A stretch of DNA of 14,580 nt, taken from contig CASTQR010000023.1 in the NCBI GenBank assembly GCA_949451265.1, positions 1 to 14,580 on the forward strand. Reading direction: 5' to 3'. Under the pieces are notes generated by a model. It had not been told where the DNA came from, made no database searches, and saw only the letters and a program-made list of their open reading frames with translations. Below are positions 5,188 to 13,141 of the stretch, piece by piece (position 1 is the stretch's first letter; every line of letters starts with the position of its first letter). Source of the stretch: an uncultured Eubacteriales bacterium. Its GTDB lineage: Bacteria > Bacillota_A > Clostridia > Oscillospirales > Oscillospiraceae. The translations under genes and the position numbers were made by a program.

Positions 5188-6486
5188 GTGTACCGCATTG
5201 ATATCATCACCCTGTTCCCCGATACCGTGGGGGACGTGCTGTCCGAGTCCATTCTGGGCCGCGCCCAGGAGCGGGACTTCCTGCGCATCGAAACCCACCA
5301 GCTCCGGGACTACACCTTAAATAAGCAGAACCAGGTGGACGACTACCCCTACGGCGGGGGGCACGGGGCGGTCTTACAGGCCGACCCCCTGTTCCGCTGC
5401 TGGGATCACCTCCGCCGGCAGGCGGAAAAGAAGCCCCGCACCATCTACCTGTCCCCCTGCGGCAAGACCTTCACCCAGGCGGACGCCAAGCGGCTGGCCT
5501 GGGAGGAAACCCACCTGATCCTGGTGTGCGGCCACTACGAGGGCATTGACCAGCGGTTCATCGACGAGTGCGTGGACGAGGAGATCTCCCTGGGGGACTT
5601 CGTCCTCACCGGCGGGGAGATCGCCGCTATGGCGGTGGCGGACGCGGTGAGCCGCCTGGTGCCCGGCGTCCTGTCTGACCCCGAGTGCTTCCAGAACGAG
5701 AGCCACTGGGACGGCCTGCTGGAATACCCCCAGTACTCCCGCCCGGAGGTGTGGCACGGCAGGGCGGTGCCCCCGGAGCTCCTCACCGGCGACCACGCCA
5801 AGGTGGAGCGGTGGCGGCGCAAGCAGTCCCTTTTGCGCACCCGCCAGCGCCGCCCCGACCTCTATGACAAGCTGGACCTGTCCTCCAAGGAAGATCAGAA
5901 GCTGCTGGCGGAGCTGGAGCGGGAGCAGAACCGCCCCGTCCTGCCCCGCCCGTTGGAGTACCGCCCCGCCCGGGAGGGGGACATCCCCGCCATTGTGGAC
6001 ATTATCGCCCAGGCCCGGGCCTGGATGGACGCCAACGGCATCGACCAGTGGACGGAGGACTACCCCGTGGCGGAGGACTACCGGGACGACCTGTCCCGGG
6101 GTGAGTGTTTCGTGCTGACCTGCGGGGGAGAGGTGGGGGCTGTGTTCACCCTGTACGCCCGCCCGGAGGAGAGCTACGCCGCCATCACCGACGGCAAATG
6201 GGGCGGGGGGGAGGAGCCCTACGCCTCCGTCCACCGTTGCGCCGTGGCGGCCCGGTGGATGGGTTCCGGGCTGGCGTGGACGATGGCCGCCGCCTGGGAG
6301 AAGCTGGCCCGGGAGATGGGCCTGGGCTGGCTTCGGATCGACACCCACAAGAAAAACAAGGCCATGCTGGGCCTGCTGCGGAAGCGGGGCTTCCAGTACC
6401 GGGGCAATGTGCTGGTGGACGTGCCGCCCCCCCACGACCCCCGGCGGGTGGCCTATGAAAAGAAGCTGAAAGGCGGCGCGTCATGA
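5188..6486 (+). CDS. trmD: tRNA (guanine37-N1)-methyltransferase TrmD fused to a C-terminal GNAT acetyltransferase domain
   Basis: A 432-residue protein. Residues 1-245 are a complete TrmD, which makes m1G37 in tRNA to prevent frameshifting: YRIDIITLFP, DYPYGGGHGAVL, the SAM-binding knot CGHYEGIDQR (114-123) and EISLGDFVLTGGE (132-144), then HWDGLLEYPQYSRPE and WRRKQSLLRTRQRRPDLY. After a short proline-rich linker (NRPVLPRPLEYRP), residues 257-432 form a GNAT-type N-acetyltransferase. It has REGDIPAIVDIIAQAR, motif A with an RxxGxG acetyl-CoA loop (RWMGSG, 356-361), and LRIDTHKKNKAMLGLLRKRGF. The GTG at 5188 is chosen over the TTG at 5170, because GAGGGG lies ten bases upstream and family members start at this point. 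No stop, ribosome site or restart separates the halves. Where TrmD usually has the Asp of 'DSF', this protein has Glu171 (NESHWDG); I believe Glu also occurs in other clostridial TrmDs. The acetyl acceptor is unknown. Confidence 0.92.
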   Translation: MYRIDIITLFPDTVGDVLSESILGRAQERDFLRIETHQLRDYTLNKQNQVDDYPYGGGHGAVLQADPLFRCWDHLRRQAEKKPRTIYLSPCGKTFTQADAKRLAWEETHLILVCGHYEGIDQRFIDECVDEEISLGDFVLTGGEIAAMAVADAVSRLVPGVLSDPECFQNESHWDGLLEYPQYSRPEVWHGRAVPPELLTGDHAKVERWRRKQSLLRTRQRRPDLYDKLDLSSKEDQKLLAELEREQNRPVLPRPLEYRPAREGDIPAIVDIIAQARAWMDANGIDQWTEDYPVAEDYRDDLSRGECFVLTCGGEVGAVFTLYARPEESYAAITDGKWGGGEEPYASVHRCAVAARWMGSGLAWTMAAAWEKLAREMGLGWLRIDTHKKNKAMLGLLRKRGFQYRGNVLVDVPPPHDPRRVAYEKKLKGGAS

Positions 6487-7331
6487 ACCTCACCGACATC
6501 CGGGACATCAAGGCCCTGCTGGCCCGGCACGGCTTCCGCTTCTCCAAGTCCATGGGGCAGAACTTCCTCATCGCGGACTGGGTGCCCCGGGACATCGCGG
6601 AGGCGGCGGGGCTGGACGGTACCTGCGCCGTGCTGGAGATCGGCCCCGGCATCGGCCCCCTCACCGTGGAGCTGTCCCGGCGGGCGGCGAAGGTGGCGGC
6701 GGTGGAGCTGGACAGGGCCCTCCTGCCCATCCTGGCCGAGACCCTGGCGGACTGCCCCAACGTGGCGGTCATCCCCGGCGACGTGATGAAGCTGGATCTG
6801 GGGTTGCTGGCGGCGGAGCGGTTCCCCGGCCTCACCGTGAAAGCCTGCGCCAACCTGCCCTACAACATCACCACCCCGGTGATCACCAAGCTGCTGGAGG
6901 CGGGCTGCTTCCAGTCCGTCACGGTGATGATCCAGCGGGAGGTGGCGCGGCGGATCTGCGCCGCCCCCGGCAGCTCAGACTGCGGAGCCTTCTCCCTGTT
7001 CTGCCAGTACCATGCCGGCTGCGAGCTTTTGTTTGAGGTGCCGCCGGACTGCTTCCTGCCCGCCCCCAAGGTGACCTCGGCGGTGGTGCGGCTCACCCTC
7101 CGGGATGCCCCCCCGGTGGAGGGCGGCCGGGACGCCATCTTCGCGGTGGTGAAGGCCGCCTTCGCCCAGCGGCGCAAAACCCTGCTGAATGCCCTGACCG
7201 CCGCCTATGGGAGCCGGTTCTCCAAGGAACAGCTCCGGCAGATCCTGGCGGACTGCGGCCTTCCGGAGACGGTGCGGGGGGAGCGGCTGGGGCTGGAGGA
7301 ATTCGCGGCCCTGGCCCGGGCCCTGTCATAA
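6483..7331 (+). CDS. rsmA: 16S rRNA (adenine1518/1519-N6)-dimethyltransferase RsmA (KsgA)
   Basis: A 282-residue Rossmann-fold methyltransferase that dimethylates two adenines in helix 45 of 16S rRNA late in 30S assembly; its loss typically gives kasugamycin resistance. Visible motifs are the FSKSMGQNFL start region (20-29), SAM motif I LEIGPGIGPLT (51-61), acidic Glu75 after it, PGDVMKLDL, and catalytic NLPYNIT (124-130). The C-terminal helical domain includes FLPAPKVTSAVVRL and FAQRRKTLLNAL. The ATG at 6483 overlaps the trmD stop as ATGA, implying coupling. In many Firmicutes rsmA follows rnmV and trmD is followed by rplS; here rsmA takes the rplS position. The ErmB-type resistance methylases are related, but the motif set and length fit RsmA. 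Confidence 0.95.
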   Translation: MNLTDIRDIKALLARHGFRFSKSMGQNFLIADWVPRDIAEAAGLDGTCAVLEIGPGIGPLTVELSRRAAKVAAVELDRALLPILAETLADCPNVAVIPGDVMKLDLGLLAAERFPGLTVKACANLPYNITTPVITKLLEAGCFQSVTVMIQREVARRICAAPGSSDCGAFSLFCQYHAGCELLFEVPPDCFLPAPKVTSAVVRLTLRDAPPVEGGRDAIFAVVKAAFAQRRKTLLNALTAAYGSRFSKEQLRQILADCGLPETVRGERLGLEEFAALARALS

Positions 7332-7349
7332 AAAAGCGAATGGAACCAA

Positions 7350-7382
7350 AAACGCAGGAGCGGAACATCCGCCCCTGCGTTT
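7350..7382. terminator. Two-way intrinsic terminator between rsmA and the P-type ATPase
   Basis: A 15-base stem with one A-C mismatch (AAACGCAGGAGCGGA / TCCGCCCCTGCGTTT) and loop ACA lies 18 bases after the rsmA stop. On the plus strand it ends in TTT. On the minus strand it ends in TTTTTGG, 24 bases after the ATPase stop. It therefore serves both convergent genes. Confidence 0.85.
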
Positions 7383-7406
7383 CGCATTGTCCAGCTGTTT
7401 TGACGA

Positions 7407-9929
7407 TCACCGCCGCGCCGCCCGCTTGGGCGCAGCCCGTTTGGACGGCCCGCCGTCCCCGCCCTGGGTCAGCAGCGCCAGGGCGGCGCTGCCCCACTGG
7501 AAGGCCCGCTCAAACACGAAGATCACCGATGGCGTCAGCATGAGGAACACCAGGATCACCAGCCCCGCCTGGAAGTCCAGGGGGGTGAGCTCAAACATCC
7601 AGCCGAAGCCCAGCACCGCCACGGCAAAGGCCGCCGTCATGGTGCCCAGCAGCGTCCACCGCTTCCAGTCCAGGGGCCGGGAGATGTAGTACAGCACCAG
7701 CAGGCCCACCTCGCCCATGATGACGGTGGCCAGGGTGGACAGGGTGACCCGCTCAAAGGCGAAGGCGAAGGTGAACAGCTCGATGAGGATCATCAGCACC
7801 ACGTTGGCAAGCCCTCCGGGCAAAGCCCGCCGCAGCACGTTGGTCATGAACCGGCCCTTCACGATCTCGTGGTTGGGCTCCAGGGCCAGCACGAAGGAGG
7901 GGGCCCCGATGGTCAGGGCGCTGATGAGGGTGAGCTGGATGGGCACGAAGGGGTAGGGGAACCCGGCGAACAGCGTCACCAGGGACAGGAACAGGGACAT
8001 GATGTTCTTCACCAGGTACAGCGCCGCCGCCCGCTGGATGTTGTTGATGACCCGCCGCCCCTCCTCCACCACCTGGGGCATGGAGGCGAAGTTGGAGTCC
8101 AGCAGCACCACCTGGGCCACCTGGGCCGCCGCCTCCGCGCCGGAGGCCATGGCGATGCCGCAGTCCGCGTCCTTCAGGGCCAGCACGTCGTTCACGCCGT
8201 CCCCGGTCATGGCCACCGTGTGGCCCGCCTTTTGCAGGGCCTTCACCAGCTTGCGCTTCTGATCCGGCGTCACCCGGCCGAACACATTGTAGTCCCGCAC
8301 GGCCCGGGCGTAGTCGGCGGGCTCCTTCAAGGTGGCGGCGTCCACGTACTTGTCGCCCCCGGCGATGCCCGCCTGCACCGCTACGGCGGACACAGTGGAG
8401 GGGTTGTCCCCGGAGATCACCTTCACCGTCACGCCCTGCTGGGCAAAGTAGCGGAAGGTCTGGGGGGCCTCCGCCCGGATGGGGTTGGAGATCACCGCCA
8501 GGGCCAGGGGCTCCACACCCCCCACAATGCCCCCCTCCATGGTGGGGGCAGCAGCGCACTTGGCCAGCAGCAGCACCCGGCACCCCTGCTCCTGGTAGGG
8601 CGCCACCATGTGCTGGAGATCGGCGTACCGGGCCTTCATGATAAACTCCGGCGCCCCCACCACATAGGCCCCGTAGGCCCGGAACACCACCGCCGACCAC
8701 TTGTTGGCGGAGGTAAAGGGCACGGTGCGCTCCACCTGCCACAGGGAGGACTTGGAAAACCGCTGGGCCATAGCCCGGGCGGTGTCGTTGTCCGCGTCGA
8801 TGGCCCGGTAGTAGGCGTTGAAGATCTCCTCAATTTTCCCAGCAGGACAGCGATCCTCATCCAGGGGGACGATCTCCTGCACCGACATCTCCGGCTGGGT
8901 GATGGTGCCCGTCTTGTCCACGCACAGCACGTCCACATGGGCCAGGGTCTCCACGGCGGACAGCTCATGCACCAGGGTCTGCTTCTGGGCCAGCCGCATG
9001 ACGGACACCGCCAGCGCCACGCTGGTCAGCAGGTACAGCCCCTCCGGGATCATGCCGATGAGGGCCGCCACCACGGCGGGGACGGCCTCGGCAAACTCAT
9101 TGCCCTGCACCATCAGCTCGTTGTAGAACAGGGCCGCGCCGATGGGGATGAGGGCGAAGCCGATGAACCGGATCAGCTTGTCCAGCGACTTCATCATCTC
9201 GGACTTGGCCACCCCCTGATCCGCCTTGGCCTCCAGGGACAGCCGGGAGGCATAGCTGGCCGCGCCCACCCGGTCCAGCCGCGCCCTGCACTTGCCGGAC
9301 ACCACGAAGCTGCCGGACAGCAGCTCGTCCCCCACATCCTTGGTGATGGGGTCGGCCTCGCCGGTGATCAGAGCCTCGTTCACCGTCACCTGCCCGGACA
9401 TCACCGGGCCGTCGGCGGGGATCTGGTCCCCCGCCCCCAGCTCCACAATGTCCTCCCGCACCAGCTTGTGGACGGGGACGGTGCCCAGCTGCCCGTCCCG
9501 CACCACCTTCACCCGGGCCTCGCTGATGAGGGACAGCTTTTCCAGGGTGGCCCGGGAGCGCAGCTGCTGGATGATGCCGATGACCGAATTCACGGCGGCG
9601 ATGCCCAGGAACATCATGTCCTTGAAGTCCCCGGCCAGCACCAGCAGGGCCGCCAGCACCACAAAGACCAGGTTGAAGAAGGTCAGCGTATTCTCCCGGA
9701 TGATCTGCCCGGTGGATTTGGCGTTGGAGGCCACCGCCTCATTGCCCATGCCCTGCTCCAGAAGCTGGGCGGCCTGGGCGGCGGTGAGGCCGGTCTTGGG
9801 GTCGGGGAAGATCCGCTCCGGCTCCCTGGGCGAGCGGGCGGCCCGTTCCTCCCGGCGGCGCTCCCGCTGTTTTTCCTCCCGGCCCCGCTTGGGGGGCGGG
9901 GCCTGTTGAAATTGTGCCTGTGAAGCCAT
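7407..9929 (-). CDS. Cation-transporting P-type ATPase, CtpE-like
   Basis: An 840-residue ion pump. A charged Arg/Glu-rich tail (about 10-40) precedes two membrane helices (80-120), the actuator domain with TGEADP (189-194), helices 3-4 with IPEGLYLLTS (294-303), the phosphorylation motif DKTGTIT (Asp338), the nucleotide-binding region, the hinge TGDGVNDVLALKDAD, and a six-helix C-terminal bundle ending in a basic tail. 'PEGL' without a following proline, and HELSAVETLAHVDVLCVDKTGT, resemble CtpE, a calcium-uptake pump of mycobacteria. Calcium is therefore the best guess, with magnesium or another cation possible. The actuator motif is usually TGES; here it is TGEA. The start is the ATG at 9929, with AAAGGAG nine bases upstream; the GTG at 9935 is too close to it. 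It is a single gene with its own promoter, convergent with rsmA. Confidence 0.9.
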   Translation of the reverse strand: MASQAQFQQAPPPKRGREEKQRERRREERAARSPREPERIFPDPKTGLTAAQAAQLLEQGMGNEAVASNAKSTGQIIRENTLTFFNLVFVVLAALLVLAGDFKDMMFLGIAAVNSVIGIIQQLRSRATLEKLSLISEARVKVVRDGQLGTVPVHKLVREDIVELGAGDQIPADGPVMSGQVTVNEALITGEADPITKDVGDELLSGSFVVSGKCRARLDRVGAASYASRLSLEAKADQGVAKSEMMKSLDKLIRFIGFALIPIGAALFYNELMVQGNEFAEAVPAVVAALIGMIPEGLYLLTSVALAVSVMRLAQKQTLVHELSAVETLAHVDVLCVDKTGTITQPEMSVQEIVPLDEDRCPAGKIEEIFNAYYRAIDADNDTARAMAQRFSKSSLWQVERTVPFTSANKWSAVVFRAYGAYVVGAPEFIMKARYADLQHMVAPYQEQGCRVLLLAKCAAAPTMEGGIVGGVEPLALAVISNPIRAEAPQTFRYFAQQGVTVKVISGDNPSTVSAVAVQAGIAGGDKYVDAATLKEPADYARAVRDYNVFGRVTPDQKRKLVKALQKAGHTVAMTGDGVNDVLALKDADCGIAMASGAEAAAQVAQVVLLDSNFASMPQVVEEGRRVINNIQRAAALYLVKNIMSLFLSLVTLFAGFPYPFVPIQLTLISALTIGAPSFVLALEPNHEIVKGRFMTNVLRRALPGGLANVVLMILIELFTFAFAFERVTLSTLATVIMGEVGLLVLYYISRPLDWKRWTLLGTMTAAFAVAVLGFGWMFELTPLDFQAGLVILVFLMLTPSVIFVFERAFQWGSAALALLTQGGDGGPSKRAAPKRAARR

Positions 9930-9963
9930 AAACACCGGCTCCTTTATCTTTAAGATTCTCCTT

Positions 9964-9992
9964 ATCCTACCATAAAAAAGAGCCAGCGTAAA
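9964..9992 (-). promoter_or_regulatory. Probable promoter of the P-type ATPase
   Basis: On the minus strand, TTTACG (9992-9987), a 17-base spacer and TAGGAT (9969-9964) lie about 35 bases upstream of the ATG. It matches the consensus only in part. No terminator is evident between the kinase stop at 10037 and this site, so read-through from the kinase operon is possible. Confidence 0.5.
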
Positions 9993-10036
9993 GCACTGAC
10001 CCTTTAACGTTTTATGAATTTAGACAAAGCAATTCC

Positions 10037-10936
10037 TTAAATCGGCCACCGCACCTCGATGGTAAACACCCCGTCCTTCCACCGGGCGGCGGCGGTGTGG
10101 CCCATCCGCTCCGCCAGGGCCTTGACGATGGCAAGCCCCAGTCCGGTGCTCTGTCCCGTCCTCATCTTGTCGGCGGTGTAGAACCGCTCGAACACGTGGG
10201 CGGCGTCCTCGGCGGTGAGATCCTCCGCCCGGTTGGAGAAAGCGGACACAAGGACGTTACCCTCCCGGTACAGCCGCACCGTGAGGGTACCCGTGCCGTG
10301 GCGGAGGGCGTTGGTCAGCAGGTTGGAAAAGATCCGGGCCACCGCCCCGCTGTCCGCCCACACCGGGGGCAGGCCCGGGGTAATGTCCACCTCCATGTCC
10401 AGCCCGGCCTCCTCGATCTGCCCGTAGGAGGCGGCCAGCTGGTCGGACAGGGTACGGGCCAGATCCACCTGCTCCCGCTCCAGGGGCAGCTCGCCCCCCT
10501 CGATCCGGGACAGGTCGTAGAAGGCGGCGATGAAGGTTTGCAAAGTCCGGGCCCGGCCCTCGATAACAGCCAGATACTCCGCCTTCTTCGACCGGGACAG
10601 CCCGTCCCCCTCCAAAAGCTGCAAGTAGCCCAGGATGGAGGTCAGCGGCGTGCGCAGGTCGTGGGACACGTTGGCGATCTGCCGCCGCAGCTCCTGCTCC
10701 TTCCGGCGGTAGAGGGCCCGCTCCTCCTGCCGCAGGTCGAGAAGCTGGTTGAGGCACACCAGCAGCTCCTCCGCCCCGGCACTGGGGCAGGGCAGGGACA
10801 GGCGGGCGGTGGTCTCGTCCGCCATCTGCTCCCGCATACGGCGGGCGGCGTCGTGGAGGCCCCGCTCCAGCGTGATCTGCCGCCCGACGAGGACGGCGCA
10901 CACCAGGGCCAGGGCGGCGGTCAGAATGATATGCAC
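10037..10936 (-). CDS. Sensor histidine kinase with a single N-terminal membrane helix
   Basis: A 299-residue kinase, partner candidate for the response regulator at 13128-13817. One membrane helix (about 2-18) is followed by a helical linker (20-85), the HisKA domain with NVSHDLRTPLTSILGYLQLL (phospho-acceptor His92), and a HATPase_c domain with N-box NLLTNALRHG (205-214) and the STGLGLAIV box (263-271). The usual DxGxG of the G1 box is replaced by AFSNRAEDL, as in some kinases tied to peptide-sensing ABC systems. There is no extracellular sensor domain, so sensing must be through the membrane or by partners, such as the ABC permease or the small membrane proteins just upstream. The GTG at 10936 is preferred, with GAAGGGG eight bases upstream; the GTG at 10945 overlaps that site. 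It lies 18 bases after the 63-residue ORF and ends the locus. Confidence 0.88.
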   Translation of the reverse strand: MHIILTAALALVCAVLVGRQITLERGLHDAARRMREQMADETTARLSLPCPSAGAEELLVCLNQLLDLRQEERALYRRKEQELRRQIANVSHDLRTPLTSILGYLQLLEGDGLSRSKKAEYLAVIEGRARTLQTFIAAFYDLSRIEGGELPLEREQVDLARTLSDQLAASYGQIEEAGLDMEVDITPGLPPVWADSGAVARIFSNLLTNALRHGTGTLTVRLYREGNVLVSAFSNRAEDLTAEDAAHVFERFYTADKMRTGQSTGLGLAIVKALAERMGHTAAARWKDGVFTIEVRWPI

Positions 10937-10954
10937 AGCGGACACCCCTTCGGA

Positions 10955-11146
10955 TCAAAGATAGCCGAACAAGACGAGAACCAGCGCGCCCAGCAGGGCC
11001 AGCAGCAGCCCCTTCACGTACCATGGGGAACGGTCTCCCCGTCCCATCCAGAGCCCCAACAGTATCAGCAGGACAGGGCCCAAAATCCCCAGCGGGCCCT
11101 GCATCAGCGGGGCCAGGGGGGTAAAAATACTCAGCGCCCCCCTCAT
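10955..11146 (-). CDS. 63-residue membrane protein, unknown
   Basis: A short ORF starting MRGALSIFTPLAPLMQGPLG. Two membrane segments (about 18-34 and 46-62) are separated by a polar turn, WMGRGDRSPWYVKG. The ATG at 11146 overlaps the stop of the preceding 20-residue ORF as ATGA, which supports coupled translation. A clear independent ribosome site is not seen, so coupling may be needed. The next gene, the kinase, starts 18 bases after the stop. The frame is open further upstream (a GTG at 11212), but that would overlap the 20-residue ORF completely, and its extra residues lack hydrophobic or familiar character. I do not recognise the family. Given its place beside a kinase with no sensor domain, a role in sensing or in the transporter complex is a guess. 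Confidence 0.55.
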   Translation of the reverse strand: MRGALSIFTPLAPLMQGPLGILGPVLLILLGLWMGRGDRSPWYVKGLLLALLGALVLVLFGYL

Positions 11147-11205
11147 TTCCAGCCGAAGAACAGGAGGTAGAGCACCAGCAGGAACAGGACAAACAGGGTT
11201 TTCAT
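11143..11205 (-). CDS. 20-residue hydrophobic peptide ORF
   Basis: MKTL, a run of hydrophobic residues (Phe, Val, Leu, Tyr), then FFGWK: a single membrane helix of minimum length. The ATG at 11205 has AGAGGTG upstream at good spacing (AGAGGTGTCCT-ATG), and its stop is joined to the next start by ATGA. It could be a true membrane micropeptide or a leader whose translation sets expression of the 63-residue ORF and kinase. Too short for any family call; the ribosome site, overlap and composition are the only evidence. Confidence 0.45.
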   Translation of the reverse strand: MKTLFVLFLLVLYLLFFGWK

Positions 11206-11227
11206 AGGACACCTCTCAAAACGCCCC

Positions 11228-11251
11228 CAGCCGGGCCTTCCGGCCCGGCTG
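11228..11251 (-). terminator. GC-rich intercistronic hairpin in the ABC/kinase locus
   Basis: A perfect 10-bp stem CAGCCGGGCC / GGCCCGGCTG with loop GGAA (minus strand) lies between the 31-residue and 20-residue ORFs. It is followed by GGGGCGTTTTGAGAGG, so the T run is short and displaced. It may partly terminate transcription, or stabilise the 3' end of the ABC transcript, so that the kinase is made at a lower level. Confidence 0.5.
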
Positions 11252-11260
11252 AACGCGGTC

Positions 11261-11356
11261 TTACGATTTCCGCTTTTGCAGGATGCAGCACAGCCCGCCG
11301 ATAAAGGCCGCGGCCATGACGATCCCAAACGCGATGCCCGCCCAGTTATGACGCAT
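11261..11356 (-). CDS. 31-residue single-helix membrane peptide, unknown
   Basis: A short ORF starting MRHNWAGIAFGIVMAAAFIG, with a membrane helix at about residues 6-26, two adjacent cysteines (CC, 23-24) and a basic end (QKRKS). The ATG at 11356 is one base after the permease stop. A strong AAAGGAG ribosome site is embedded in the last permease codons, which argues that it is translated. The charge pattern suggests a cytoplasmic C-terminus. No family is recognised. By position it could be an accessory subunit of the ABC permease; a leader function is less likely because it sits downstream of the transporter genes. Confidence 0.55.
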   Translation of the reverse strand: MRHNWAGIAFGIVMAAAFIGGLCCILQKRKS

Positions 11357-11357
11357 G

Positions 11358-12129
11358 TTACTTGATCTCCTTTCTGTGGAAGCCGTACAGGCCGATGGCG
11401 GTACAGACCACCACCCAGAACGCCCCCACGATCCACGCCTGTCCCAGGTAGGTCATATCGCCCACGACTTCCTTCGCGACTTCCAGAAAGTTCCGAGGGA
11501 AATATCCGGACACAGTCACCAGCAGGTCTCCCACCCAGCCCCGGACAAGCAGGCCGGCCACGTTCAAAGCGGACTCCAGCACGAACACAATGCCCACGTA
11601 GAGGAAGGAGTAGGCGATTTCCCCATGGATCAGGAACATACACATACAGCACACCGCCTGGGCGCCGATCCACAGGGGGACGCCCGCCGCCAGGAACCAG
11701 CCCACGATGGTCAGTGCCTTGTCGGGGGAATAGAACCCGGCGGGCCCCTCCATGGGCAGGAGGATGGCGCACAGCCCGATAAAGAAGGCCATCATAATCA
11801 CCAGATAGGCAAGGGACAGCAGGGTCTGGGCGATGAGCTTGCCCAGGTAGATCCGGGTGCGGCTCAGGCCGAAGGATACCTCGTTTTTTAAGGTGGAATT
11901 CTTATACTGCCCGGCAAACACCATGTCCCCGGTGAGCAGGCAGATACAGAAGCCGATGGTGCCCATCTCCACGATGGACAGGATGGCCCCGCCGAAGGGG
12001 GTGACGAGGGAGTGGGCGTTGTGGAAGGCGAACATGGAGACGAACAGCCCCTCCAGCCCCAGCAGCACCGCCAGGGTGATATAGGTGTAGGGCCGGCGCA
12101 GCACCTTGTAGAACTCGGCGCGGATGTAG

Positions 12130-12137
<8 letters not shown>
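11358..12137 (-). CDS. ABC-2 type permease, BcrB-like
   Basis: A 259-residue membrane protein with about six helices. It begins MLNYIRAEFYKVLRRPYTYI, the usual cytoplasmic 'Glu/Lys-Arg-Arg-Tyr' start of BcrB/LanE-type permeases, and contains YKNSTLKNEVSFGLSRTRIY, the conserved amphipathic coupling segment. Such permeases work with a BcrA/LanF-type ATPase to expel or keep off membrane-active peptides such as bacitracin or lantibiotics. The ATG at 12137 overlaps the last eight bases of the ATPase gene; GGGGGTGG precedes it. An upstream GTG (12146) lies inside that ribosome site and is rejected. Substrate unknown. Only one permease is encoded, so the transporter is probably a homodimer or uses the small proteins downstream. 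Confidence 0.87.
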
Positions 12138-13056
<919 letters not shown>

Positions 13057-13088
13057 AGCGTTTCCGCCTTTCTGTTTGAACTGTCCCC

Positions 13089-13141
13089 ATGATAACCGGG
13101 AAAGGCCAAAACTCCTGAAAGGAAAGGTTAAGAAAGGTTAA
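13089..13141 (-). promoter_or_regulatory. Tandem 10-bp repeat and possible activated promoter for the ABC genes
   Basis: Two exact head-to-tail copies of GAAAGGTTAA (plus strand, 13122-13131 and 13132-13141; TTAACCTTTC on the minus strand) overlap the end of the regulator gene. A further GAAAG precedes them at 13117-13121. On the minus strand a TATCAT -10 (13094-13089) lies 27 bases downstream, and the matching -35 position (CAGGAG) is poor. Direct repeats with a period of one helix turn above a weak -35 are a usual layout for OmpR-family activators. Confidence 0.55.

Noticed and set aside
5374..6435. Minus-strand frame opposite trmD-GNAT
   Set aside because: Same shadow signature; no start signal and no domain. 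It does not suggest that the GNAT half is non-coding, because the GNAT motifs are clear on the plus strand.
7869..9923. Very long open frame on the plus strand opposite the P-type ATPase
   Set aside because: It is the antisense shadow of a GC-rich gene: His/Gly/Gln/Leu-rich with no recognisable domain, no ribosome site, and the ATPase motifs on the other strand are complete.
10017..10040. TTTAAGGAAT-like string, also seen near 150
   Set aside because: Ten-base AT-rich similarity only; it does not keep the AGGAA-N3-TTAAGAA spacing of the putative regulator site.
11147..11212. Extended 85-residue version of the 63-residue membrane ORF, starting at a GTG
   Set aside because: It would fully overlap the 20-residue ORF in another frame, its GTG overlaps that ORF's ribosome site, and the added residues are not conserved-looking or hydrophobic.
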